A stretch of DNA of 21,883 bases from Verrucomicrobiaceae bacterium (GTDB taxonomy: Bacteria; Verrucomicrobiota; Verrucomicrobiae; Verrucomicrobiales; Akkermansiaceae): NCBI GenBank assembly GCA_947372405.1, contig CANBTO010000020.1:1-21883 (forward strand), given 5' to 3'. Of the stretch, positions 7,221-14,885 are shown piece by piece. The stretch's first letter is position 1. Each line of letters opens with the position of its first letter. Position numbers and translations under genes: made by a program. A model generated the notes under the pieces. That model saw only the letters and a list, made by a program, of their open reading frames with translations. It did no database searches and was not told the DNA's origin.

Positions 7221-8543
7221 ATGTCTGTGAACATCGAAATGCCCAAACTCTCGGACACCATGACCGAGGGTACCCTTGTCAAATGGCACAAAAATGTCGG
7301 CGACTCCGTCGAAATCGGGGATGTGCTCGCCGAAATCGAAACAGACAAGGCGACCATGGAAATGGAGGCGTTCGATGATGGCGTGATCACAGAGATCCTG
7401 ATCCAGACCGGGGAAAAAGCTCCCATCGGCGCGGTGCTGGCGGTTCTCAACGGAGACTCAGGTCGCGCGCCGGACCCGATGAGCCATGTGGTGACTCCAA
7501 CCGCACAGCCGGAAACGGTCAAACCAACCGCCCCTCTAGCAACCCAAGCTGCACAGACCGCATCGTCCGATGCCAGAATCCTGGCGTCTCCTTTAGCACG
7601 CAAAGTAGCCTTCGAACAACAAGTCGATCTCTCGAAGGTAAGCGGCACTGGACCAGCCGGACGTATCACCCGCAAAGACGTCGAAGCGTTTGCAAGTTCT
7701 CCCACCACATCCACTCCCGCACCTACGGTACCATCCACGGAAGCAGCGGCAGCCGCCGCACTCGCTGCATCCGTGAAATCCAAGGCCACCGCAGCTACTG
7801 CTCCCGTGGCAAACACTCCAGCACCTCAGGCGATTCTTCCTGTGGCGAAGGCCAACGACGAGATCATCCAGCTGAGCTCGATGCGAAAGGTAATTGCCTC
7901 ACGGCTGCTCATTTCAAAAACCACCATCCCCCACTTCTACCTGCACGTGGAGGTGGACGCCGCACCGCTGCTCGCCCTCCGCAAACAAGTGAACGACCAA
8001 GCCGAAAAAACCCACGGCAACAAATACTCGGTCAATGATTTCATCCTCAAGGCCGTCATTAGCGCGGCACAAGCAGTTCCAGCCATCAACGCTTCATTTG
8101 CGGGAGACCACATCGTTAAATTCAAGCATGTGGGCCTGTCCGTCGCCGTGGCCGTAGAGGATGGACTGGTAACCCCAGTGATCAAAGAGGCGGAAAGCAA
8201 ATCCTTGCTGGCCATTTCAAGAGCAGTCAAAGACTTCGCCGCACGAGCCAAGGACAAGAAACTCAAGCCCGATGAATTCGACGGAGGCACCATCACCGTC
8301 TCCAATCTGGGAGCGTGGGGAATCGATTCATTTGATGCCATTGTCAACCCTCCTCAGGCAGCGATCCTTTCCGTGGGCGCAGCGATCGAGAAACCAGTTG
8401 TCAAGAACGGCCAAATCATTCCCGGTCTACGCATGAACCTCGGGCTCTCCTGCGACCACAGGGTCGTCGACGGGGCTGTTGGAGCCCAGTTCCTGTCGGA
8501 GGTCCGCAAATTGATCGAGCAGCCGGCCTTGATGCTCCTGTAA
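7221..8543 (+). CDS. pdhC: Dihydrolipoamide acetyltransferase (E2 of the pyruvate dehydrogenase complex)
   Basis: This 440-residue E2 has one lipoyl domain (residues about 1-80, with Lys43 in the EIETDKATMEME loop), an Ala/Pro/Thr-rich linker, a peripheral-subunit-binding domain at about 117-153 (ILASPLARKVAF, then GRITRKDVEAF), a second flexible linker, and a catalytic core from about 215 ending with the active-site CDHRVVDGA, His413. It forms the core that takes the acetyl group from E1 and transfers it to CoA. One lipoyl domain and this length are normal for alpha2-beta2-E1 systems. It is preceded by a terminator, so it needs its own promoter within 7138-7220, which I cannot place with confidence. 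The E3 gene is not in the window. Confidence 0.95.
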   Translation: MSVNIEMPKLSDTMTEGTLVKWHKNVGDSVEIGDVLAEIETDKATMEMEAFDDGVITEILIQTGEKAPIGAVLAVLNGDSGRAPDPMSHVVTPTAQPETVKPTAPLATQAAQTASSDARILASPLARKVAFEQQVDLSKVSGTGPAGRITRKDVEAFASSPTTSTPAPTVPSTEAAAAAALAASVKSKATAATAPVANTPAPQAILPVAKANDEIIQLSSMRKVIASRLLISKTTIPHFYLHVEVDAAPLLALRKQVNDQAEKTHGNKYSVNDFILKAVISAAQAVPAINASFAGDHIVKFKHVGLSVAVAVEDGLVTPVIKEAESKSLLAISRAVKDFAARAKDKKLKPDEFDGGTITVSNLGAWGIDSFDAIVNPPQAAILSVGAAIEKPVVKNGQIIPGLRMNLGLSCDHRVVDGAVGAQFLSEVRKLIEQPALMLL

Positions 8544-8562
8544 CCACTTTCTTTTTCAAAGC

Positions 8563-8604
8563 GGTCCCATGGGCTTTCACGAGCTCATGGGACCTGGTCG
8601 TTTC
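8563..8604 (+). terminator. Hairpin terminator after pdhC
   Basis: A 12-bp stem pairs GGTCCCATGGGC (8563-8574) with GCTCATGGGACC (8583-8594), with one G-U pair and an 8-nt loop. The following TGGTCGTTTC is only weakly T-rich. It is 19 bp after the pdhC stop. Confidence 0.65.
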
Positions 8605-8630
8605 AAGACCTCTTGATGAATTCTTTATTT

Positions 8631-8659
8631 TTGACCCTATAAGATCTTCTTCTTCATAC
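8631..8659 (+). promoter_or_regulatory. Candidate sigma-70-type promoter upstream of the SDR gene
   Basis: TTGACC at 8631-8636 and TCATAC at 8654-8659 have a 17-bp spacer in a locally AT-rich stretch. It would give a leader of about 245 nt ahead of the dehydrogenase gene. Confidence 0.4.
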
Positions 8660-8677
8660 TGTGAACAACCAACTGTT

Positions 8678-8710
8678 AGGCCTGTTCCCCGCTTTCACCA
8701 GGCCTGTTCC
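8678..8710 (+). repeat. 11-bp direct repeat AGGCCTGTTCC, 22-bp period
   Basis: AGGCCTGTTCC occurs at 8678-8688 and again at 8700-8710. The start-to-start distance of 22 bp is about two helical turns, placing both copies on one face of the DNA. They lie just downstream of the promoter-like boxes, where a regulator could bind. Confidence 0.5.
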
Positions 8711-8768
8711 ACGGCTGTAACAACTTGGACAATAAAACGCATTGGAATCCAATGACTCGCTTATCAAG

Positions 8769-8815
8769 CTTGGGAAGGATCCGCTTTACCCGGTCATTCG
8801 TGGGTTATTCCCAAG
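8769..8815 (+). repeat. Inverted repeat in the SDR leader
   Basis: CTTGGGAA (8769-8776) and TTCCCAAG (8808-8815) form a perfect 8-bp stem. Inside it ACCC (8788-8791) can pair with GGGT (8802-8805). ACCCGG (8788-8793) can instead pair with CCGGGT (8822-8827), so two exclusive folds are possible. Confidence 0.45.
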
Positions 8816-8911
8816 TCTTTCCCGGGTTGTTCGAAAACCACCATGCTGGTTCCAAAAATCCATGAGTCCGCCTTGCGATCCGGCAGCATTCCAGCTCAAT
8901 CTGGTGTCGGA

Positions 8912-9583
8912 ATGCAGGAGCAAATTCACCACGCGGTGATCACCGGAGGAACCGGTGGTCTTGGGCGGGCGTTGTCCGACGTTTTCAGGGAATCCGGCTG
9001 GGAGGTCGATTCTACAGGCAGCGGCGAACTTGATGTGCGGAATGCAGCCGCAGTCCTCGATTATTTTCAGAACAAGCGTGTGGATCTGTTGGTCTGTGCC
9101 GCCGGAACCACCCATGACGCACCTCTGGCGCGGCTTACTGAAACCGCATGGGATGAGACATGGCAGGTCAATTTTGGAGGCGCTTTGCGATGTGCACGCG
9201 CCGTATTGCCTGGAATGAAGGCGGCAGGGAATGGTCATATCGTTTTCATATCGAGCCAATCCGCTTTTCATCCCCCGCCGGGACAGACAGCGTATGCCGC
9301 CGCCAAATCCGCCCTGATCGGCCTCACATCCGACCTTGCGACCGCTTATGGTGTTTTGAACATCCGAATCAACGCGATCCTCCCGGGATTTCTGGAAACA
9401 CGAATGACAGAATCCGTCAGCGAAGAGCGGAAAAAGGAAGTTCTGGCAGCGCACGTATTAGGCAGGTTGAACACGTGCAGGGAAACAGCAGCGTTCATCC
9501 ATTTCCTCCATCATTCGCTGCCCCACACATCCGGTCAGGTTTTCCAACTGGACAGCAGAATCCGAATCCCGCGATTTTCATAA
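8912..9583 (+). CDS. Short-chain dehydrogenase/reductase (SDR), FabG-like
   Basis: With the ATG at 8912 the protein has 223 residues and places the NAD(P)-binding TGGTGGLG at residues 11-18, as is normal for classical SDRs. The frame is open to an ATG at 8843, but that extra stretch does not look like SDR sequence. The cofactor-stabilising CAAG replaces NNAG. The catalytic serine is Ser115 in FISSQSAF, with Tyr128 and Lys132 in YAAAK. Then comes the IRINAILPGFLETRM motif common to FabG-like enzymes. It is slightly shorter than typical FabG (about 245 residues). It stands alone, with no acyl-carrier or fatty-acid genes nearby, so the substrate is unknown. Confidence 0.88.
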   Translation: MQEQIHHAVITGGTGGLGRALSDVFRESGWEVDSTGSGELDVRNAAAVLDYFQNKRVDLLVCAAGTTHDAPLARLTETAWDETWQVNFGGALRCARAVLPGMKAAGNGHIVFISSQSAFHPPPGQTAYAAAKSALIGLTSDLATAYGVLNIRINAILPGFLETRMTESVSEERKKEVLAAHVLGRLNTCRETAAFIHFLHHSLPHTSGQVFQLDSRIRIPRFS

Positions 9584-9594
9584 GCTATGGGGTT

Positions 9595-9613
9595 GCAACA
9601 CAAGCGATGTTGC
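9595..9613 (+). terminator. Short hairpin after the SDR gene
   Basis: GCAACA (9595-9600) pairs with TGTTGC (9608-9613) around a 7-nt loop, 12 bp after the SDR stop. There is no T-run, so termination is uncertain. Confidence 0.25.
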
Positions 9614-9681
9614 GCTCTGAGTAGCAGGTCATCCGAAACGGTGGCCCCAGTAATTCCCATCCAGAAAGACCAGAAATCCAT

Positions 9682-9963
9682 ATGAAAATCACCAACAACA
9701 AATTCTCGAACGAGGAAGTGGTCCTCGATTTCCACGAATACGACACCTGCGAATTCACCAACTGCCGCTTCGTCGTGCTTGGTTACGGTGCTTTTGCCCT
9801 CAACAAGTGCGAGGTCACGAACTGCGAATTCACCTTCGCCGGTCCGGCCGCCAGTGTGATCCAGACCATGGCCACCATCTATCACAGCCTGGGCGACCAG
9901 GGGAAAAACCTCATCGAAGGGACTTTCGAGCAAATCCGCACCGCCGGCAACAAACCGGCCTGA
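9682..9963 (+). CDS. 93-residue protein of unknown function with pentapeptide-like repeats
   Basis: The protein starts MKITNNKFSNEEVVLDFHEY and contains two related stretches, CEFTNCRF near residues 23-30 and CEVTNCEF near 43-50, about 20 residues apart. The spacing of Cys/Phe residues recalls a short beta-solenoid of the pentapeptide-repeat kind, too short to be a full one. The C-terminal half is more helical (VIQTMATIYHSLGDQG). No signal peptide or membrane segment is visible, so it is probably cytoplasmic. It is followed by a strong terminator, so it is a single-gene unit. I do not recognise its family. Confidence 0.7.
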   Translation: MKITNNKFSNEEVVLDFHEYDTCEFTNCRFVVLGYGAFALNKCEVTNCEFTFAGPAASVIQTMATIYHSLGDQGKNLIEGTFEQIRTAGNKPA

Positions 9964-9993
9964 GTCTGATCCCTCGGAAAATCCACTCATCCG

Positions 9994-10025
9994 CGGCGGC
10001 CCTTCACAAAGGTCCGCCGTTTTTT
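9994..10025 (+). terminator. Rho-independent terminator after the 93-residue protein gene
   Basis: CGGCGGCCC (9994-10002) pairs with GGTCCGCCG (10011-10019) with one mismatch and an 8-nt loop. A run of six T follows at 10020-10025. This is the classical form. Confidence 0.85.
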
Positions 10026-10087
10026 CATGCCCGGTGCCGTCAGGAATCACATCGACTCCGCCCTGTTCGCGATGCATCTTTTCGCGC

Positions 10088-10921
10088 ATGGCGAAAATTG
10101 GCGAACGTGCTTCATTGAAAATCCTGAGGGAAAAACCCTTCGGGCTTTATCTTGATGGCGGCGAGCTTGGCGAAATCCTGCTGCCTCACCGCGAGGTGCC
10201 TCCGGACAACGTAATCGGTGGATTTCTCGACGTTTTCATCTACAACGATTCTGAAGACCGGCCCGTCGCCACGCTCGACAAGCCAAAGGTGATGCCGGGT
10301 CAAATCGCAAAACTCAAATGTGTGGCTGTCACCGGAGTAGGCGCGTTTCTCGATTGGGGCCTGCCAAAAGACCTGTTAGTTCCGTTCCGCGAACAAAAGG
10401 CTCGCATGGAGGTCGGTGGCAACTACCTCGTTCACGTCCACCTTGACGAGGTGTCAGGAAGGATCATCGCATCGACGCGCATCGCACGGCAGTTGGACCG
10501 CAAGCCCCATCAGTTCAAACCCGGCGACGAAGTGGACCTTGTCATCTTCGGCAAGACCGAAATGGGCTATCAGGCGGCCGTCAACGGAACCCACAGCGGC
10601 CTCTTGTTCGCCGAGGGGGTTTTTCAACCGCTGCAGCCCGGAGAACAAACCACGGGTTATGTCATTGCGATCCGCGATGACCGGAAAATCGACCTCAGCC
10701 TGCATGCCCCGGGCCGGGCGAAGGTCATGGGCCTTGAGGAAAGAATCCTCGCGGAACTAACAGCCCGCGGCGGTTACTGGGCGATCGGCGACCACAGTTC
10801 CGCGGCGGAGATCCACGACGAGCTCGGCGTCAGCAAGCGAACCTTCAAGCAGGCCATCGGCGCCTTGTTAAGGAAGCGGAGCCTTCTGATAGAGGAACGC
10901 GGCATCCGGTTGGTGAAGTGA
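10088..10921 (+). CDS. cvfB: S1-domain RNA-binding protein, CvfB/YitL family
   Basis: Starting at the ATG at 10088 gives 277 residues, the usual length for CvfB-type proteins. The architecture is tandem S1/OB-fold modules and a C-terminal winged helix. The first module includes KPFGLYLDGGELGEILLP (about residues 16-33). The second has VTGVGAFLDWGLPKDLLVPF (about 81-100). A third spans MGYQAAVNGTHSGLLF. The winged helix is at about 212-277 (EIHDELGVSKRTFKQAIGALLRK). CvfB in Firmicutes is an RNA-binding regulator of virulence and expression; the role in this lineage is unknown. Upstream codons back to 10034 are open but overlap the previous gene's terminator region, so the later start is used. 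The stop lies one base from the stop of the converging exonuclease gene. Confidence 0.88.
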   Translation: MAKIGERASLKILREKPFGLYLDGGELGEILLPHREVPPDNVIGGFLDVFIYNDSEDRPVATLDKPKVMPGQIAKLKCVAVTGVGAFLDWGLPKDLLVPFREQKARMEVGGNYLVHVHLDEVSGRIIASTRIARQLDRKPHQFKPGDEVDLVIFGKTEMGYQAAVNGTHSGLLFAEGVFQPLQPGEQTTGYVIAIRDDRKIDLSLHAPGRAKVMGLEERILAELTARGGYWAIGDHSSAAEIHDELGVSKRTFKQAIGALLRKRSLLIEERGIRLVK

Positions 10922-10922
10922 T

Positions 10923-11681
10923 TCACGCCAGCGTGATTCCCACCGGACAGTGGTCCGAGCCATGGACGTGCGGCAGGATTTCCGCATCGGCCACGCGGTT
11001 CATCAAGGGCGTGGAGACGCCGAAATAGTCGATTCTCCATCCCACGTTCTTCTGTCGCGCACCCGCACGGTAGGACCACCATGAATAAGCGGCGGTCTTT
11101 TCCGGATAGTGATGGCGGAAGGTATCGGTGAAACCGGCATCTAACAATTTTCCGAAACTTTCCCGCTCCTCATCCGAAAAGCCCGGGTTCCTTCGGTTTT
11201 CCTTCGGCCGCGCAAGATCGATCTCCTGGTGGGCGACGTTCAAGTCTCCGCAGAAGATGACGGGTTTTCGGGTAGCCTCGTTGGCGACGTGGGCACGGAA
11301 GACATCATCCCATGTCAGGCGGTAAGGCAGACGCCGGAGCTCATCCTGTGCGTTGGGGGTATAGACATTGACGAGGATGAAATCCGGATATTCCAAGGTG
11401 AGGACGCGGCCTTCCTTGTCATGGTCGCTGTGCCCGAGCCCCACCTTCACATCCAGGGGTTTCTCGCGGGAGAACACGGCAACGCCCGAGTAGCCGGGTT
11501 TTTCCGCCGAGTTCCAGTAGGCATGGTAGCCGCCGAGTTCCAATGGAAGCTGGACTTGCTCAGGCCGCGCCTTGGTTTCCTGGAGGCAGAGGATGTCCGG
11601 TTTTTCCGTCGCGACGAATTCGGGAAAGCCCTTGCCGAGCACCGCGCGGATGCCGTTCACGTTCCATGAGAGCAGTTTCAT
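10923..11681 (-). CDS. xth: Exodeoxyribonuclease III / AP endonuclease
   Basis: The 252-residue protein begins MKLLSWNVNGIRAV, the typical ExoIII N-terminus. An in-frame ATG 36 bases upstream would add 12 residues before this conserved start and is not favoured. Catalytic motifs are complete: Asn7, LQETKA with Glu35 binding the metal, FCGDLNVAH with the catalytic Asp/Asn pair, WWSYRAGARQKNVGWRIDY, and SDH with Asp243 and His244 near the end. The enzyme cleaves DNA 5' of abasic sites and degrades duplex DNA from the 3' end in base-excision repair. It is transcribed in the same direction as chrA, 40 bp further along. Confidence 0.95.
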   Translation of the reverse strand: MKLLSWNVNGIRAVLGKGFPEFVATEKPDILCLQETKARPEQVQLPLELGGYHAYWNSAEKPGYSGVAVFSREKPLDVKVGLGHSDHDKEGRVLTLEYPDFILVNVYTPNAQDELRRLPYRLTWDDVFRAHVANEATRKPVIFCGDLNVAHQEIDLARPKENRRNPGFSDEERESFGKLLDAGFTDTFRHHYPEKTAAYSWWSYRAGARQKNVGWRIDYFGVSTPLMNRVADAEILPHVHGSDHCPVGITLA

Positions 11682-11721
11682 GGAAGCGAGAATTCCGGGG
11701 ATTTCCGCGGATGACAAGCGT

Positions 11722-13038
11722 TCACATCACCAGCTTCCAGACCATGCCGAGCAGCGCGCAGACTGCGAGCGTCGGGATGATGCCTTTTTTGAAACGCTCC
11801 ATTGCAAGCCATGAACCGATGGCGACGACGGCGACAAACCAATCTGTGCCGCCCGCCTCCGGCCGCAGCGCGTGCCATGCGAACCAGATCGCGAGGTTGA
11901 GGATGACACCCACCACTGCCGCGGTGATGGCGGTTAGAGTGGAGGCCAGGGCGGGGCGCTCGTGCATGCCCTCCACGTAGGGAGCACCGAGAAACACGAA
12001 GAGGAAACACGGCAGGAAAGTCACCCACGTCGTGATCAGCGCGCCGAGTGATGCGGCCGCGAGCGGCGACAGGTCGCCGGGATGCTGCCATGCCGCCACG
12101 AAGCCGACGAACTGTAGGACCATGATGAGCGGGCCCGGCGTGGTTTCAGCCAGGCCAAGCCCGGCCATCATCTGCGTCTGCCCGAGCCAGCGGTAGTGCT
12201 CCACAGCCATTTGCGAAACATAGGGCAGAACCGCATACGCGCCGCCGATGGTGACAAGCGCCGCCTTGCTGAAAAACAAGCCCTCCTGAAAGTGAACGCC
12301 CTCCCAACCTAACAAAAGTCCGGCGGCAAGCACCGGCAGCCACCAAAGCGTGAGGCAAATTGCGGACACCACCGCCGTGCGGCCGAAGCTCGCGCGCGGA
12401 GACGGCGGAAGCACCACACATGGCAGTTCTTCAGCACCGGATTTTCCATGTCCTTTGCCGGCCGGGAATTGTTTGGGAAACTTTTTCCCGCCAACAAAAC
12501 CCGTCAATGCCGCTGTTAGAACGATGATGACGAAGGACACCTTGAAAAAGAAGATCGCGATGAAGGCCAGCACCGCGAATACCCACAGGCTTGGTGATTT
12601 CAACGCCTTTGAGCCGATGCGTTTCACCGCGGAAACAACGATGGCGATCACTACCGGCATCAGTCCGTAGAAAATCCCCTTGATCCAAAGGATGTCGCCG
12701 CCCGCCATGAAGAGCCAGCTCAGGGCGAAGAGGATGAAGACCGACGGCAGCACGAACAAAGCGCCCGCCGCGATGCCGCCTCGCGCGCCATGCAGACGCC
12801 AGCCGAGATAAGTGGCCAGCTGCTGCGCCTCGGGTCCCGGCAGGAGCATGCAGAAATTCAGTGCGTGGAGAAAATGTTCCTCACTCATCCACCGCCGCTT
12901 TTCAATGATCTCCTTGTGCATGATGGCGATCTGGCCCGCCGGCCCACCGAAGCTGATCCATCCCAGCTTGGACCAGAAACGCAGGGCTTCTCCGAAGCGG
13001 GGAATGGACGGTGGATGTTCAGAAAATGGTGCGTTCAT
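11722..13038 (-). CDS. chrA: Chromate transporter ChrA, two-domain form
   Basis: The start at 13038 gives 438 residues. The protein is two homologous chromate-transport halves. The N-terminal half has GWISFGGPAGQIAIM, then FCMLLPGPEAQQLATYLGWR, and the C-terminal half has FSKAALVTIGGAYAVLPYV and GLAETTPGPLIMVLQFVGF. A hydrophilic linker with GGKKFPKQFPAGKGHGKSG joins them near the middle. These proteins expel chromate from the cytoplasm, probably by ion exchange. The motifs F-G-G-P and P-G-P-E are conserved. The gene is divergent from the metal-efflux run at 13140 and lies 40 bp upstream of xth. A TATACA box lies 6 bp before the ATG, which may make its mRNA leaderless. Confidence 0.93.
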   Translation of the reverse strand: MNAPFSEHPPSIPRFGEALRFWSKLGWISFGGPAGQIAIMHKEIIEKRRWMSEEHFLHALNFCMLLPGPEAQQLATYLGWRLHGARGGIAAGALFVLPSVFILFALSWLFMAGGDILWIKGIFYGLMPVVIAIVVSAVKRIGSKALKSPSLWVFAVLAFIAIFFFKVSFVIIVLTAALTGFVGGKKFPKQFPAGKGHGKSGAEELPCVVLPPSPRASFGRTAVVSAICLTLWWLPVLAAGLLLGWEGVHFQEGLFFSKAALVTIGGAYAVLPYVSQMAVEHYRWLGQTQMMAGLGLAETTPGPLIMVLQFVGFVAAWQHPGDLSPLAAASLGALITTWVTFLPCFLFVFLGAPYVEGMHERPALASTLTAITAAVVGVILNLAIWFAWHALRPEAGGTDWFVAVVAIGSWLAMERFKKGIIPTLAVCALLGMVWKLVM

Positions 13039-13044
13039 GGTTTT

Positions 13045-13050
13045 TGTATA
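13045..13050 (-). promoter_or_regulatory. Candidate -10 box (TATACA) for chrA
   Basis: On the minus strand TATACA ends 6 bp before the chrA ATG. No good -35 box at 16-18 bp is visible. If used, transcription would start at the start codon. Confidence 0.3.
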
Positions 13051-13139
13051 ACAGTGACCGGTATTCAAAACCATCCCCGGTTTCAAGACGCGGCACGAAT
13101 GCTACGAGGCAGAAAACGCGCAGCATTTGCTCTTGAAGC

Positions 13140-13517
13140 ATGAAAGGACGTCAACGAGTGTCCGGCGATTTGATGCGATTCCTCTTCACATGGCTCGTGC
13201 TGCTCGGCGTGCTTGCCGGCATCCCAGGAAACGTCCTTGCGACGGATCCCTGCGATGGACTCGTGGCCATGCACATGAAGGAGCATGACGGCCACGACCA
13301 TGACCCGGCGCAGCCCTGCGATCCATCACACGACCAGAAATGCCCGCTGGAACACCACCAGCATGATGCCTGCTGCCACCCGATGCCCTTGGTCGCCGAG
13401 GAACACGCTCCAACCAATCTGGGTGGATTCAGTTTCTCGCTGATGCCTGTTCGAAGCGAGTCGCAACGGCCCACCGACGGCCCGTTTGCCGATTTGGACA
13501 AGCCCCCGTTGATCTGA
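13140..13517 (+). CDS. Secreted His/Cys-rich protein heading the metal-efflux run
   Basis: This 125-residue protein starts MKGRQRVSGDLMRFLFTWLV; a second in-frame ATG at 13173 gives MRFLFTWLVLLG, which may be the real start. Either gives a hydrophobic signal segment ending near NVLATD. Residues about 44-80 are packed with His, Asp and Cys (MHMKEHDGHDHDP, CDPSHDQKC, LEHHQHDACCHP), a composition that suits binding of Zn, Cu, Ni or Co. I do not recognise a named family. Its position directly before the outer-membrane factor and pump genes suggests a periplasmic metal buffer or sensor for that system. No metal selectivity can be read from the sequence. Confidence 0.7.
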   Translation: MKGRQRVSGDLMRFLFTWLVLLGVLAGIPGNVLATDPCDGLVAMHMKEHDGHDHDPAQPCDPSHDQKCPLEHHQHDACCHPMPLVAEEHAPTNLGGFSFSLMPVRSESQRPTDGPFADLDKPPLI

Positions 13518-13637
13518 GCGTCCGTTCCTGACGTTCCGGCGCGCCCGATCCGGGCGGCCTGCTCCGCGCCATGTGCGCGTGGGCCATCCGTTATGCCTCC
13601 GGGGGCTTCCCGTGGAAATCCACATTTTCTAACAAAC

Positions 13638-14861
13638 ATGCATCCATTGATCCGCGCCTTGTTGGCCTGTGCCCTCCTCGCGCCACCTCTCACCGCCGAG
13701 CCGTCGGTGGTCATCACCCTGACATCCGTCGGCGATCGCATCCGGTCGCAGAACCCGGATCTGGCGGCGGCGCACCTGCGCATCCGCGAGTTGGTCGCCC
13801 GGCTCCATCAAGCCGGACGGCTGGCGAATCCGGAACTGGAAACCTCGTTCGAGCACAAGCCGGACTTCCGCGAGGGGCGGCTTGAAATCGGCTTCTCACA
13901 GCGTTTTCCGGTCACCGGCCGGCTGCGCCTCGAGAGGGAGGTTTCCGGCGCCGAGCTCCATTCGTCCGAGGCGGAGGTCAGGGAAGTGGAACAACGTCTC
14001 ATCGCGTCCGCCCGTGAGCTGGTGGTCGGGCTGTTGGCCAACCGCCAGCGGCGCGAACTGCTGGCCCAGCAATCCACCCTCGCTGCGGAGTTCGCCGGAT
14101 TTCTATCAGAAACCGCCGCGAAAGGCGAGGGCTCCGCGGTGGATGCCGGCGAGGCGAAACTCGAAGCCGCAGGCCTCGCACTTGAAATGCGCCAACTCGA
14201 TGCCACCGGCAAATCCCTGTTAGGTCAGCTCAAGCCGTTGCTCGGTATGAAACCCGGTGAGTCCCTCAGCGTGGCCGGCAGCCTGCCCGCACCAGTGATT
14301 CCCCCTGAAAGAGGTGATCCGTCGCGCCGGGCGGATTTCCAGGTCGCGAAACTGGAAGCCGCAGCAGCGGCCCATGGAGTGTCGCTTGAACAGGCGAAGC
14401 GTTACGACGACGTGGAAGGCGGTTTGTTCGTCGCGGGCGAACGCAGGAAGGACGTGCCCGAAGGATACGACAACGAGGCGGTCATCGGCCTGCGTTTCAA
14501 GATCCCGCTCCCACTCTGGAACAAGAACGAAGCGGTCATCGAGGAAGCCACGGCGAAAAAACTACGCAAGGAACAGGAAGCTATCGCACTCGGCCGCAAC
14601 ATCCGGCTCGAAGCCGAAGCGGCCCATGCGGAGATGCGGGATTGGGCGGCGGTGATCCACGAGATCGACACAACGCTGCTGCCCCTCGCCCAGAAACAGG
14701 CCACCCTTGCCGAAACCACCTATAGGAACGGCCAGGGCGAAATACAGTCCGTCCTCCGCTCGCGCGCGAAGCGCCTCGAACTCTCCGCCGCGCGCATTGA
14801 CGCGCTGCGTGAATTCCATCTTGCACGCGTCCGCCATCAAGCGGCCCTCGGCAAACCCTGA
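13638..14861 (+). CDS. czcC: TolC-type outer membrane efflux protein (CzcC-like)
   Basis: The start at 13638 gives 407 residues with a signal peptide (MHPLIRALLACALLAPPLTA). An earlier in-frame ATG at 13593 would add 15 residues and spoil the signal peptide. The body is the outer-membrane-factor fold: two repeats rich in long amphipathic helices, with NPDLAAAHLRIRELVARL and GRLANPELETSFEH early on, and FKIPLPLWNKNEAVIEEA in the second half, typical of OMFs paired with metal RND pumps. It would form the trimeric channel through the outer membrane and periplasm. It is followed 24 bp later by the membrane fusion protein gene. The symbol is by family and operon, not by demonstrated substrate. Confidence 0.88.
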   Translation: MHPLIRALLACALLAPPLTAEPSVVITLTSVGDRIRSQNPDLAAAHLRIRELVARLHQAGRLANPELETSFEHKPDFREGRLEIGFSQRFPVTGRLRLEREVSGAELHSSEAEVREVEQRLIASARELVVGLLANRQRRELLAQQSTLAAEFAGFLSETAAKGEGSAVDAGEAKLEAAGLALEMRQLDATGKSLLGQLKPLLGMKPGESLSVAGSLPAPVIPPERGDPSRRADFQVAKLEAAAAAHGVSLEQAKRYDDVEGGLFVAGERRKDVPEGYDNEAVIGLRFKIPLPLWNKNEAVIEEATAKKLRKEQEAIALGRNIRLEAEAAHAEMRDWAAVIHEIDTTLLPLAQKQATLAETTYRNGQGEIQSVLRSRAKRLELSAARIDALREFHLARVRHQAALGKP

Positions 14862-14885
14862 TTGCATCCCCATTTCCACCAATTC

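Larger units (their letters stand above)
8544..8911. other. 368-bp intergenic stretch with several cis-structures
   Basis: No convincing gene is present. In order it holds the pdhC terminator, a promoter-like TTGACC (8631-8636) with TCATAC (8654-8659) 17 bp later, an 11-bp direct repeat AGGCCTGTTCC at 8678-8688 and 8700-8710, a palindrome ATTGGAATCCAAT at 8741-8753, and a long inverted repeat at 8769-8815 before the short-chain dehydrogenase gene. These features suggest a regulated leader, but none matches a riboswitch I recognise. Confidence 0.45.

Noticed and set aside
7680..7860. Low-complexity stretch in pdhC as a possible repeat or insertion
   Set aside because: It is the normal Ala/Pro/Thr-rich flexible linker of E2 proteins.
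7945..7952. CACGTG hexamer in pdhC (and similar cores at 9475 and 18793)
   Set aside because: Only the 6-bp core is shared; the flanking GTTC/GAAC arms needed for parS are missing.
8661..8720. Possible GTG-initiated 19-residue leader peptide
   Set aside because: No composition bias (no run of one amino acid as in attenuators) and no start signal; too short to support.
8705..8721. TGTTCCAC followed by GGCTGTAACA as a fourth parS site
   Set aside because: Only the left half matches; the right half is shifted and does not complete the palindrome.
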